A stretch of DNA of 64,000 bases from Alkalinema sp. CACIAM 70d (lineage in GTDB: Bacteria; Cyanobacteriota; Cyanobacteriia; Leptolyngbyales; Leptolyngbyaceae), in contig MUGG01000098.1 of the NCBI GenBank assembly GCA_002148405.1, forward strand, positions 124,001 through 188,000. The letters run 5' to 3'. Position 1 is the stretch's first letter. Every line of letters begins with the position of its first letter. Under the pieces are notes generated by a model. It ran no database searches and was not told the origin of the DNA. It worked only from the letters and a program-made list of their open reading frames with translations. The position numbers and the translations under genes were made by a program. Below are positions 7,865 to 16,481 of the stretch, one piece after another.

Positions 7865-8572
7865 ATGGGCGCTGAACAATTTGCATCAATGGTTTCTGGT
7901 GTACCCGCTTCTGGAACACCCGTTTTGGAACAATCTTGTCTTCTCTCGCCAAACTTGCCACCCGTGGATTTGCTAGCGGGGCATCCTCCCTTGAAGTTGG
8001 GAGTCATGGCATCTGGTAGTGGCAGCAACTTTGCGGCGATCGCCCAAGCGATTGCGACAGGCAACCTCAATGCCCAGGTGCAAGTTTTGATTTACAACAA
8101 TCCGGATGCCAAGGTTGCGGCCCGCGCCGAAGCCTTGAAAACGCCAGCGGTGTTGTTGAACCATCGAGACTATGCAAGTCGGGAACATCTGGATACCGCG
8201 ATCGTCGAAACCCTGAAAACCTATGACGTGGATTGGGTGATTATGGCGGGCTGGATGCGCATCGTCACACCCGTATTGATTCACGCTTTCCCTAATCGCA
8301 TCTTAAACATCCACCCCAGTCTCTTGCCCAGTTTCAAAGGTGGGCATGCAGTGGAACAAGCTCTCCAAGCAGGCGTCAAAATAGCAGGCTGCACTGTGCA
8401 CTACGTGGTTCCAGAGGTGGATAGTGGCGCAATTTTGATGCAAGCTGCGGTGCCCATTCTGCCTGAAGATACGATCTCCACGCTGCAAGCTCGGATCCAA
8501 ATCCAAGAACACCAAATCTATCCTGCCGCGATCGCCTTAGCAGCAGCTAGAGAGTTTGTGGGGAATTCCTGA
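7865..8572 (+). CDS. purN: Phosphoribosylglycinamide formyltransferase
   Basis: Transfers the formyl group of 10-formyl-THF to GAR in de novo purine synthesis (cytoplasm). The protein (235 residues) shows LGVMASGSGSNFAAI, the phosphate-binding start, and NIHPSLLPSFKGGHAVEQAL with the catalytic Asn-His pair. GCTVHYVVPEVDSGAILMQAAVPI carries the third active-site residue, Asp. About 40 residues precede the first beta strand, longer than the E. coli enzyme; an internal start nearer LKLGVMASG (ATG at 8006) would cut too far into the fold, so the long N-terminus is kept. It is transcribed divergently from the motif operon. A hairpin terminator lies 150 bases downstream. Confidence 0.95.
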   Translation: MGAEQFASMVSGVPASGTPVLEQSCLLSPNLPPVDLLAGHPPLKLGVMASGSGSNFAAIAQAIATGNLNAQVQVLIYNNPDAKVAARAEALKTPAVLLNHRDYASREHLDTAIVETLKTYDVDWVIMAGWMRIVTPVLIHAFPNRILNIHPSLLPSFKGGHAVEQALQAGVKIAGCTVHYVVPEVDSGAILMQAAVPILPEDTISTLQARIQIQEHQIYPAAIALAAAREFVGNS

Positions 8573-9062
8573 CATAGCCGACAAGTTTTATCGATGCTTG
8601 ATGGGTTTTGCACAAATCATCTCCGTATTTTTACGAAAAGTATCTTCCTTGAGGGAGATGTGTGTTCAATGTGGGTCAGGCAATATATACTCAGATTGAG
8701 AAGCTAATTGTCTAGCACAAGGGCAGTCCGAACCGGGTAGGGACTGCTTTTTTATTGTTGATTTTTCTTTTGCTAATTATTTTTCTGGATGTAGGATTGC
8801 GCGGCTGTAATTTTCTAGGACTCACCAGAGCTCCCCACTAGTCCTACTCACCAGTCCAGTTCTACCCGCTGGTACTACTCACCAGTATTATCCAGTGATC
8901 TCTAGTACTCCGTGGTTTTTGTACGAGGTTCCACGCTGGGGCATCTTGACCTACAGGTTCGATCGATAAACCGTATGTTTTTGTTTAATTACTTTGTTGG
9001 CGTTACAGAAATGGCCTCTGGCACAATGGCTAGGTATCCTCTTGTGACTTCTTCGAACCAGA
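8573..9062. other. Intergenic region between purN and the ECF sigma gene
   Basis: 490 bases without a convincing reading frame. It contains the terminator at 8723-8754 and a stretch around 8820-8890 with three copies of ACTCACCAG. The 170 bases before the sigma gene are A/T-rich and probably hold its promoter. Confidence 0.5.
8723..8754 (+). terminator. Rho-independent terminator downstream of purN
   Basis: GCAGTCC (8723-8729) pairs with GGACTGC (8741-8747) over an 11-base loop and is followed by a run of seven T (8748-8754). Confidence 0.8.
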
Positions 9063-9650
9063 ATGTCTGCTTCTCCTGAGTCCTCTCGAGATCGATCGCA
9101 GGATCAAGTTCTGATGGCCCGTATTGCTCAACGGGATCCTACGGCGCTGTCTCAACTGTATGATGTCTATGCCCGCATTATTTATTCCGTTGCCTATCGC
9201 AGTCTAGGTTCCGTTGAGGAAAGCGAAGAAGTGGTGCTCGATGTTTTTGCCCAAGTCTGGAAAACGGCGGAGCGCTACGATAGTCAAAAAGGGCGGGTAG
9301 ATGCTTGGTTATTTATGATGGCGCGGAGTCGGGTGCTCGATCGCCTGCGTAAAACGCAGCGGTTGGGTAAAGTAGAAGATGCAACCATGCAAGCGGAGCG
9401 ATCGGTTCCGAAAACCACCCATGATCCGATCGAGCAAGTTGCCGTTAAGGAACGCCGCCAGCAAGTTTTTGCCGCTTTAGCCCAATTACCCCCTGAACAA
9501 CGGCAGGTTATCGAGTTAGCTTATTACAATGGACTCAGTCACAGTGAAATTGCAACTGCAACAAATTTGTCCCTTGGAACGGTTAAAACGCGCATTCGGT
9601 TGGGGCTTAGTAAATTACGAATCCTTCTGGGTTCCTGGGAAACTTCATGA
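9063..9650 (+). CDS. ECF-family RNA polymerase sigma factor
   Basis: A 195-residue alternative sigma factor with only regions 2 and 4. Region 2 runs from LMARIAQRDPTALSQLYDVYA through EEVVLDVFAQVWK and WLFMMARSRVLDRLRK. Region 4 runs from LAQLPPEQRQVIELAYYNGLSHSEIA to LGTVKTRIRLGLSKLR. Its stop overlaps the start of the cupin anti-sigma gene (ATGA at 9647-9650), so the two are co-transcribed and translationally coupled. The partner resembles ChrR, which suggests control by oxidative or singlet-oxygen stress; that is inference from context. I cannot assign it to a named cyanobacterial Sig group. Confidence 0.9.
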   Translation: MSASPESSRDRSQDQVLMARIAQRDPTALSQLYDVYARIIYSVAYRSLGSVEESEEVVLDVFAQVWKTAERYDSQKGRVDAWLFMMARSRVLDRLRKTQRLGKVEDATMQAERSVPKTTHDPIEQVAVKERRQQVFAALAQLPPEQRQVIELAYYNGLSHSEIATATNLSLGTVKTRIRLGLSKLRILLGSWETS

Positions 9651-10312
9651 GGGAGCGATTGGAGAGAATCATGGTTGAATTAAATGAATTTTCTCAATTA
9701 GATAATCCATGCTTCTGTGAGTTAGCTCCCCTAGAAGCACTCGGTGTTTTGACAGAAGATGAACAAGCCTGGATTGCGAGCCAAATGGCAGAAATGCCGG
9801 AACTGGCACATGAATTGGTAGACTATCAAATGGCAGTCAATGCCATTCCCTACAGCGCGCCTGAAGTGCCTATGGCAAGTGATTTGAAGCAGCGACTATT
9901 CCAAAACTTAAATTTGGAATTGGAGTCCACAGAATCAACCATTTGGCCTCCTTCTCCTACGCCAACGGGGGCAGTATTTGCCGTGCGATCGCAGGAGTTT
10001 AAATGGGTGCCCTATCGGGTGCCAGGGGTGATGATCGCTCGTTTGCGCGTGGATGAAACTAACCGTGAAGTGAGTGTAGTACTGCGGGCGGAGCCAGGGG
10101 TATCCTATCCCGTTCATGTCCACGCTGGGTTTGAGGAAATTTATATGCTGCAAGGTGACCTCATTGTGGGGGATCAGGTCTACTATGCAGGGGATTATAT
10201 TCGATCGGAATGTGGGTCAGCCCATGGCCCATCTACCCAGACTGGCTGCATGTTCTTCGCCCGCACTTCATTAGATGACGAGTATTTTGAAGACAGTTTA
10301 GTCAATGTTTAG
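9647..10312 (+). CDS. ChrR-like cupin anti-sigma factor
   Basis: 221 residues. The N-terminal half looks like an anti-sigma domain (ELAPLEALGVLTEDEQAWI), but the classical HxxxCxxC zinc motif is not seen. The C-terminal half is a cupin (ChrR type) with PVHVHAGFEEIYMLQGDL and SAHGPS. His157, His159, Glu163 and His193 fit the four metal ligands of ChrR's cupin. It should hold the upstream sigma factor inactive and release it on stress. Start: the ATG at 9647 overlaps the sigma stop; the ATG at 9671, behind GGAGAG, is an alternative. A strong terminator follows 20 bases after the stop. Confidence 0.85.
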   Translation: MRERLERIMVELNEFSQLDNPCFCELAPLEALGVLTEDEQAWIASQMAEMPELAHELVDYQMAVNAIPYSAPEVPMASDLKQRLFQNLNLELESTESTIWPPSPTPTGAVFAVRSQEFKWVPYRVPGVMIARLRVDETNREVSVVLRAEPGVSYPVHVHAGFEEIYMLQGDLIVGDQVYYAGDYIRSECGSAHGPSTQTGCMFFARTSLDDEYFEDSLVNV

Positions 10313-10332
10313 TCACTATCGAATCAATATCG

Positions 10333-10371
10333 AGTGCATTGCTGAGTGAGTACTTTAGCAATGCACTTTTT
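10333..10371 (+). terminator. Rho-independent terminator of the ECF sigma/anti-sigma pair
   Basis: AGTGCATTGCT (10333-10343) pairs perfectly with AGCAATGCACT (10357-10367) and runs into TTTTT (10367-10371). Confidence 0.85.
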
Positions 10372-10395
10372 GATAATTGACTATGGCGATTGAGT

Positions 10396-11571
10396 TTAAA
10401 ATTCTCGTTTCAGTAAACTCAGACAGAAAACCGCGATCGCAAAAGCGACGATCGTCAGGCATGAAATGACCCAGGTAGATAGGCTCCCCAATTGCTGAAT
10501 CAGTCCTGCTAAGCCAACTGCACCACCCATTCCCCCAAAATAGAGTCCTGTGCCCCATCCGGCCAGTGCTGGAGGTACTCTTGTTAATGCAAAAGGAATT
10601 TGGTCAATAAACAGTAAACCCATTGCAGTTCCGAATAGAAATAATAAAATTATGGCTGTAATCCAGTGAGATACTAAAGGGGATAAAAGCAGTAACAGCG
10701 CGATTGTGCCTAGACTGCAAGTCATAGATTTCCGAATTCCCAGAATATGGATGCATTTTTCTAAAGGAATGGCTGTGATTGCAGAAATCAGAAGAATCAC
10801 TGCTGTAATGTAGCTGGGTGAAATCTCTGGTAATAAAGCCTGAAATTGTAGTGGAATCTGTTTGAGCATTAAAAAAGATTCCATGCCTGCTGCTGCTCCG
10901 ACTAGAAAAATTAAAGCAGATCGTTTGAGTGAAACAGCAGGGCGGGGATGGGGTATGGCAGGTATGGCAATGGCAGGCTGATTAAGCCCGATCGCGGTAC
11001 CTCCTAGCAACAGACAAAAAGCTCCAAATAGGAAGGTTCCTGTACTGCCAATTTTGCTAAAGAATTGCTGCAATAGAGGGTCAAGTGCGCCAGATAGTCC
11101 TAGAACAAAGGTCAGCAACGCATTGGCATGGGGTAAGTTTTCGGTCGGTGCAAATTGTCGTAATAGCGCGATCGCAGGGCCACGAAAGATGATCATCGCC
11201 ATGACCCAGAGGGTCATTAGAATGGGAATCATCCAGGTAAACGCAGGAGATAGTCGTTGTTCTAATAAAAAAGCTAATACTATAAAAATTAAGCCTGCTA
11301 AGGAAATTCCGATCGTAATCATTGGCAGCCGATTTCCTGCTTTTGCCATCAGGCGATCGCTCTGAAAACCGACATAGGGTTCAACGATCGCGCCTAGTAG
11401 TCCCTGCCCAATGCCCAACCAAGTGGCCAATAATGGAAATCCTAAACGGGTTAAAATTTGAGGCTGATAAAATCCATAGGCTGACCAACATACGATGATC
11501 GCAGCCAATAGAATCGCAACTCCACCCACCTGCTGCCAGAGGGTGCATGATGAGGAAGACGTGCGTTGCAT
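10396..11571 (-). CDS. Major facilitator superfamily transporter
   Basis: A 391-residue integral membrane protein with about 12 hydrophobic helices, for example GGVAILLAAIIVCWSAYGFY, MITIGISLAGLIFIVLAFLL and WITAIILLFLFGTAMGLLF. The loop after helix 2-3 contains VGFQSDRLMAKAGNR, matching the MFS loop signature. A long central loop rich in Pro (AIPHPRPAVSLKRS) joins the two six-helix halves. The substrate cannot be told from the sequence. It converges with the anti-sigma gene, and the hairpin at 11629-11653 lies upstream, towards the ferritin-like gene. Confidence 0.85.
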   Translation of the reverse strand: MQRTSSSSCTLWQQVGGVAILLAAIIVCWSAYGFYQPQILTRLGFPLLATWLGIGQGLLGAIVEPYVGFQSDRLMAKAGNRLPMITIGISLAGLIFIVLAFLLEQRLSPAFTWMIPILMTLWVMAMIIFRGPAIALLRQFAPTENLPHANALLTFVLGLSGALDPLLQQFFSKIGSTGTFLFGAFCLLLGGTAIGLNQPAIAIPAIPHPRPAVSLKRSALIFLVGAAAGMESFLMLKQIPLQFQALLPEISPSYITAVILLISAITAIPLEKCIHILGIRKSMTCSLGTIALLLLLSPLVSHWITAIILLFLFGTAMGLLFIDQIPFALTRVPPALAGWGTGLYFGGMGGAVGLAGLIQQLGSLSTWVISCLTIVAFAIAVFCLSLLKREF

Positions 11572-11628
11572 AGAACCTCAAACTCGCAAAGGTAGTGAAT
11601 TTCAAATCAAATGACTAAACAAGAGACA

Positions 11629-11653
11629 AGCCCCTTTCCTAATAAAAGGGGCT
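11629..11653 (-). terminator. Hairpin terminator after the ferritin-like gene
   Basis: AGCCCCTTT (11629-11637) pairs perfectly with AAAGGGGCT (11645-11653). It lies 27 bases beyond the stop codon of the minus-strand ferritin-like gene. The following U-tract is weak. Confidence 0.6.
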
Positions 11654-11679
11654 GCAATGGGTTTTTAAGACGTCGATCG

Positions 11680-12360
11680 TTACACCTTCAGAATCCAACG
11701 ATCGCGAGTTTCAGGACTCACAAAGGCTGCTGGCACAATATCTAACATCACACCCAGCGATCGAAATGTAGCTCGAATGGCGGTTGCATGGGCCGCTTCA
11801 TCCAAGCCAATGCTCGCTCCCGCTGTAATCAACTCAGGCGTTTTCAACCGGGCCGCCTCTAAGGTGTAGGCGATCGCGGCATCGGTTTCTAACGCTAATG
11901 CCAACTTTGCGATGTTTACATCAGAATCTAATCCGCCTTCGCCTTTCTTTAAATAAGAAGACACATCATAGCTCTTCTCAGCCATGACAGGTTTGCCCCC
12001 CAAACTCCGTACCACTTCCGCCAACTTATCGCGATGGGCCTTGTGATCACGCTGGTTCATGAGTGCTAGCGCTAGAACAGCCTTGCCCACATCGGTATTA
12101 CTCAGCTTTCCGGCTGCAACTTCGTACGCCCAAATGGCTTGGTGCTCATAATAAAGGGCGTTATTGAGAATCTTGATATCGTTTTGCTTGTCCTTCGGAG
12201 AGGGCATGGCCTCTACCTGCTCAGCTAAAAATGAAGTTCCTGCCGTAGCTGCCAAACCCGCTACCAGCCCCCCAGTTGCTAATAAATTGCGGCGAGACAT
12301 TCCAGCAGATTTTCCCGATCGCCCCTGTACTTGACCGTTAAGTCCTGGATGATGATTCAT
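11680..12360 (-). CDS. Tat-exported ferritin-like protein
   Basis: About 226 residues from the ATG at 12360, which has AAAGGAG 8 bases upstream; the longer frame from 12408 lacks such a site. A twin-arginine signal (SRRNLLATGGLVAGLAATAG) is followed by a four-helix ferritin-like domain. Candidate metal ligands: NNALYYEHQAIWAYE, QRDHKAHRDKL, ALETDAAIAYTLEA and GLDEAAHATAI give the usual E...ExxH pairs. Such proteins are common in cyanobacteria and are thought to be periplasmic di-iron or oxidative-stress proteins; the substrate is unknown. It is followed by a hairpin at 11629-11653. Confidence 0.85.
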   Translation of the reverse strand: MNHHPGLNGQVQGRSGKSAGMSRRNLLATGGLVAGLAATAGTSFLAEQVEAMPSPKDKQNDIKILNNALYYEHQAIWAYEVAAGKLSNTDVGKAVLALALMNQRDHKAHRDKLAEVVRSLGGKPVMAEKSYDVSSYLKKGEGGLDSDVNIAKLALALETDAAIAYTLEAARLKTPELITAGASIGLDEAAHATAIRATFRSLGVMLDIVPAAFVSPETRDRWILKV

Positions 12361-13127
12361 GACATTGTCTCCTTTCAAGTAATCACTCGCTGAACAGACT
12401 GACTGCATTACGGGGGACTTCCTGCGTAGGGATTTGCCGCACCCATCAGCCTTGTAAAGAGGGAATACGTGAGGAGGACTTAATTGGATTTATACAAGGC
12501 GTAATTCTAGTTGAGCAGAAGTAGAAAATCGAGAATCAACCGAAAGAGCACTGGTCTGTGTTCAATTTAAACTCGATCGAATACAGACCAAGCTTGCTAC
12601 CTGAAAATCAGTATGAACCTCTTTCTACTCCAAGCGCTACTTGCCAATCCAAATCTCTTGAACCTAGTTGAACAACATCCTTCAGTGACTCTTGGCAATC
12701 TACTGAGGCAATGGTAGGATTTGTTAGGGCTAGGACTATCCTATAATAAGATAATAGCCTCCGATATCTTCATATGCAGTTTATCGAGGTTAAACAATTG
12801 AGCATTCAGTTGACCTACCAACGATCTAGCTTCCCACGATCGACTAAGCTTCTAAGATCTGGGAAAGATCAAGAATAGGCTAACCAATCGATGTTGACAA
12901 ATAGTCATTTGATGGTTAGCCTATTCTTAGGTGGAGGCTGTAAAGGGGGATATGATGCTACTGCGTGCCTATGCTAGGTGCTCCCTTGGAATTGTCATTC
13001 CCAAGCGATCGAATTGTCAGATGGTTATTCTCGACTGAAAATTCATTGCTGACAGAATGAAACATTCCTGGATAATGAGTATCAGGACTTAATCCAGTCA
13101 GAGAATCTAACCTTAATTAATCTGACT
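12361..13127. other. Long intergenic region
   Basis: 767 bases with no supported gene. The right part of the ferritin-like gene's 5' region is A/T-rich. The one clear structure is the perfect 16-bp inverted repeat at 12871-12928. Confidence 0.5.
12871..12928. repeat. Perfect 16-bp inverted repeat
   Basis: AAGAATAGGCTAACCA (12871-12886) and its exact reverse complement (12913-12928) flank a 26-base spacer. It lies 200 bases beyond the stop of the minus-strand XRE gene and has no U-tract on either strand. It could be a terminator, a structured RNA or the ends of a very small mobile element. Confidence 0.75.
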
Positions 13128-13418
13128 TCAATTAGTTGGCTTCAGTTCTACCGGATTGTCGGGCTGTTTCGTCTCTTCTGGTTCTGTTTCACTAGGGGGT
13201 TCATAAAGAAACCACCGTACAAAATCTTCTGATGCAGACGATTGAATTCTTGTCAGTGCATCTTTGATCTCTGCCACAGCCTCAGCGGATGGGTCCCGGC
13301 TCCCGTTAACCCATCGACTCACGTTTGAACGATCGATGCCCATTGTCACGGCTAATTGATTCTGTGTAATGCTGTATTGACGCAGCACCTGTTTCAAAGC
13401 TTTTCCTGCTCGACCCAT
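13128..13418 (-). CDS. Small XRE-family transcriptional regulator
   Basis: 96 residues. Residues about 8-55 form a Cro/C1-type helix-turn-helix (KQVLRQYSITQNQLA, GIDRSNVSRWVNGSRDPSA, AEIKDALTRI). It is followed by FVRWFLYEPP and an acidic, Pro-rich tail, a pattern common in small cyanobacterial XRE proteins. No toxin or other partner is adjacent, so an antitoxin role is not supported. The target operator is not known. Confidence 0.85.
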   Translation of the reverse strand: MGRAGKALKQVLRQYSITQNQLAVTMGIDRSNVSRWVNGSRDPSAEAVAEIKDALTRIQSSASEDFVRWFLYEPPSETEPEETKQPDNPVELKPTN

Positions 13419-14016
13419 ACTTTATTCATCAACCTTGTGATTATTGAAACACACGCAAAAACTGTGCAGTATGCCTTTAGCGCTAGATCGGACTCGTCCA
13501 ATCCTGGTTGCAGAATGAGAACTCGCTAGCAATTGAAGGATAAAATAGCTGCACTATGGGGCAATCCATTTATAATCCGAGCTACAGAACTATGACTGTT
13601 GGTAATTATCAACACTGATATCAAGACCGAATCAATCCTGATAAGACCGCCATGGGTAATAGCCATGGGTGATAGAACAGAGTTTCTTTGTCGGATCCAA
13701 TCAACTTTAGCAATTTCTATAACCTGCTCTCAATTGCTTCATCAGAGACTCGTTAAGAAGACTCATTAGAATGGCTCATAGAACTTGGAACCGACAGTTT
13801 GAGCTCAGTTCTAGGATGAGGGCTGCAAAAAAGAGGAGGCAATTATGCTACGCAGACACAGCTTGGGCTTTTCAATTTAGTGCTCAAGTAAGCCGAACTC
13901 CCAGCCCCTAAAGGCCTTATAACTAACTTACTGCGAAGAGGATCAAAAGGATCAGGTGGGGGATCTGTCATAAAGCATGGATAGCTATCTAGAAAGTTCT
14001 AAGAGAATGAATTCTC
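13419..14016. other. Intergenic region with an isolated mini-ORF
   Basis: 598 bases with no ordinary gene. It holds an 11-codon frame with a strong Shine-Dalgarno sequence (13845-13880), reported under findings. The duplicated CCATGGGT(A/G)ATAG near 13650-13672 is a short direct repeat. Confidence 0.4.
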
Positions 14017-14472
14017 TTAGTCTACTGTAGACACCTTCTGATCTTCTTCAACACTAGCGTTAGGTAGATTAGCCTCTAGCTTAAGGCAGTTACGACCATC
14101 TACTTGGAGACAATACTCCACACGATCCATTAAGCGGTTTAAAATTAGCCAACCATAACCGTGTTCTTGCTTATCTTCCGGTGTTGGTGGTTTGTATTCT
14201 GAGGGATTGTACCCTTGACCACAGTCCCAAATTTCTAGGGCAAGGTCGCGATCGTGAAGTTCGAGTCTAAGGACAACTGGCAAGTTAGGCTGATCGCGAT
14301 GGGCATGGCGGACAACATTGGAGTACGCTTCCACCAATGCCAACCGTAGGCGAGTGGACTGTCTAGACCAGTCTACGGCATTACCAATTTCCAACTGTAA
14401 ACTGTCTAATAGCCAGTGTTCCGCTACAGCTAAGAAACGTAGATCGCTAGGGACGTGCAGCTCTGTTTTCAT
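14017..14472 (-). CDS. RsbW-like anti-sigma/serine kinase (HATPase_c)
   Basis: 151 residues with a GHKL ATPase fold of the anti-sigma regulatory type. The N-box is RLALVEAYSNVVRHAH, the G1-like segment is LEIWDCGQGYNP, and the lid region is EHGYGWLILNRLMDRVEY. Such kinases phosphorylate an anti-sigma antagonist or bind a regulatory target. The gene starts 3 bases after the stop of the REC-GAF-PP2C gene, so kinase and phosphatase are made together as opposing arms of a partner switch. The antagonist (STAS) protein is not in this window. Confidence 0.85.
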   Translation of the reverse strand: MKTELHVPSDLRFLAVAEHWLLDSLQLEIGNAVDWSRQSTRLRLALVEAYSNVVRHAHRDQPNLPVVLRLELHDRDLALEIWDCGQGYNPSEYKPPTPEDKQEHGYGWLILNRLMDRVEYCLQVDGRNCLKLEANLPNASVEEDQKVSTVD

Positions 14473-14475
14473 CTT

Positions 14476-16170
14476 TTACAGAACCTCCAGGGATAGCATA
14501 GTTTGATCATCTTCTTGGGCAATGGTGGCAGCCCGAATTCGGGCAAGTAGACGTTTGAGATCTAGGCAATCCCGGTCCTCTTGCAGTAACTTCCAGAAGC
14601 CTGCCTGTTGCAGCATCATGCCTGACTCAGCTGAGGTCGAGGTTGTGGAATAAACTGGTATTTGATTCCGAATGGTGACTTCAGTAACGCCATCGCTCAT
14701 TAACAGAAAGGTGTCTCCTGGCTCAAGGACAGCGCTGCCAGAAGGGGCTTTCCAAAGTTCACGAATCCCCAAAGGAACCCCTCGATTAGTGAGATATTGG
14801 GGAATAATTTCAGCATCAGCTATTTGTCGAGCCCAGAGCAGAGGATAAAGATGGCCCGCATTGGCATAGACGAGCTGTCGGGTCAGGGGGTTAAACCTTG
14901 CCAACACCATCGTGATAAAGCAGTTAGTACTGACCAAATCATCCAACATAATGCGATTTAAATTTTGCATTACGTCTTCTGGATTGGGTGACGTTTCTTG
15001 GGCGAGTTCCCGGCGTAGGACAGAAATAGCACTGGCCATAAACAAAGCTGCCGGAACTCCTTTCCCAGAGACATCTCCCACTGCTAACCAAAGATCGCCT
15101 TGGGGGTGTTGGTACACCTCAAAAAAATCTCCCCCGACTTCTCGGGCTGGATGGCAGCAAGCTTGTACGCATACCCCCGGTAATTCTGGCAAGGTTTGCC
15201 GGAGTAAATTATTTTGAATTTGCCGAGCAACAGCAAGTTCAGCGCGGATTTGTTCAGCTTGCTTTTGGGTTCGTTGATACAGTTTCGCTTGAGAAATCGC
15301 AATAACGGCTTGTTCTGATACGCCTTCTAGTAATTCCAGATCTTCAGTAGACCACTGATTGAGATCCCCTCTGCGGATAATCGAGAGAATGGCTAGCAGG
15401 TCTGTTTGATAGGTTAAGGGAATGATGACATGGGCCGTATTCTGATCGCCGTTTGCTTCCGTAAACGTTTTGATTGCTCGAAAGCTACTTTCCGTTGTGG
15501 CATAGTCTTCAAGAACGCTGCGAATCAAAGGCATGGTTGGGTTCCAGAGATTCGCAGGAATGTGGTCATTTGCGATGTACTGAACCACTTGGCTGGATAG
15601 AAACCCGTTCTCAAGGGGATGCAAGCTACAGCATTCGGATGTAAAGTTTTTACCGAGGGTTTCCACGATCGCTTGCAGCATGCTGCCGTAGTCTAGAGAC
15701 TCTCGAATGGCTGTATTAACGGCATTAAACAATGATTCTCGGCGCAGCGATCGCCGGAGTTCCTCAGTTCTTTGTTTGACGACACGGTAAGTTTCGGCGG
15801 CCTGTCGAACCACAGCTTGAAGTTGTTGCTGATTCCAAGGCTTGGTGATGTATTTAAACACCTTACCCGAGTTGATTGCATCAACGAGGTCTTTGACATC
15901 GGTATAGGCTGTCAAAACAATTCGAATCGTGTCGGGAAACCGCTCCACCGTTTTGCTGAGAAATTCAGTTCCCAACATTTCAGGCATTCTCTGATCAGAG
16001 ATAATAATGGCGACTTCACCATACTCCTCCAGTAACTCCAGCGCGGCAATGGCACTTTCTGCACGGAGTACCTGGAATTCCAGCCGAAACGTCCGATAGA
16101 GCAGATCAAGATTATCTGGCTCGTCGTCAACGATCAGCATTTTGAGCTTTGCTTGGGAGCTTTTATTCAT
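14476..16170 (-). CDS. Response regulator with GAF and PP2C (RsbU/SpoIIE) phosphatase domains
   Basis: 564 residues. The receiver domain (about 10-125) has Asp15/Asp16, phospho-acceptor Asp59 (IIISDQRMPEM) and Lys110 (YITKPW). A coiled linker (VVKQRTEELRRSLRRES) leads to a GAF domain (about 145-300). The phosphatase domain (about 330-564) has REVGGDFFEVY, AVGDVSGKGVPAALFMA, NAGHLYPLLW and LLMSDGVTE, the metal-binding motifs of RsbU/SpoIIE. It should dephosphorylate a partner-switch antagonist in response to a sensor kinase. Forms an operon with the RsbW-like gene. The REC part is a close paralogue of the regulator at 28978-29940. Confidence 0.92.
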   Translation of the reverse strand: MNKSSQAKLKMLIVDDEPDNLDLLYRTFRLEFQVLRAESAIAALELLEEYGEVAIIISDQRMPEMLGTEFLSKTVERFPDTIRIVLTAYTDVKDLVDAINSGKVFKYITKPWNQQQLQAVVRQAAETYRVVKQRTEELRRSLRRESLFNAVNTAIRESLDYGSMLQAIVETLGKNFTSECCSLHPLENGFLSSQVVQYIANDHIPANLWNPTMPLIRSVLEDYATTESSFRAIKTFTEANGDQNTAHVIIPLTYQTDLLAILSIIRRGDLNQWSTEDLELLEGVSEQAVIAISQAKLYQRTQKQAEQIRAELAVARQIQNNLLRQTLPELPGVCVQACCHPAREVGGDFFEVYQHPQGDLWLAVGDVSGKGVPAALFMASAISVLRRELAQETSPNPEDVMQNLNRIMLDDLVSTNCFITMVLARFNPLTRQLVYANAGHLYPLLWARQIADAEIIPQYLTNRGVPLGIRELWKAPSGSAVLEPGDTFLLMSDGVTEVTIRNQIPVYSTTSTSAESGMMLQQAGFWKLLQEDRDCLDLKRLLARIRAATIAQEDDQTMLSLEVL

Positions 16171-16481
16171 ATCTAACCCAGCACTGGCTGCCTGATTTAC
16201 AAAGGCTTTACAGGCAGATTACCCAAAATTTACAGTTGGCTATCAGGTAGCGCCCCAGCTTGTAGACGTTTCCTAGGAGATGCTGTGTAGCTCTACTCCC
16301 TAGTTTTCAGACATGGGGGTCTGATAGCTGAACTATTTGGCTATCGAGTCGTCTGTGCTTGCCTCATCCTCCGTCAGAATTATAATCGACTCCCCATGGA
16401 CAAAACCTGTTCAGTTTTAAACTTTCAAGGGAGGATGACCTAGGGGAAATTGGGCAATATGGTTTGGATCATCATTATCCA
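16171..16481. other. Intergenic region
   Basis: 311 bases between the PIN gene and the response-regulator gene. No reading frame, strong hairpin or repeat was recognised. It should contain the promoter of the regulator operon. Confidence 0.35.

Noticed and set aside
13128..13418. XRE gene as antitoxin of a toxin-antitoxin pair
   Set aside because: There is no adjacent small toxin frame on either side; both flanks are gene-free for more than 500 bases.
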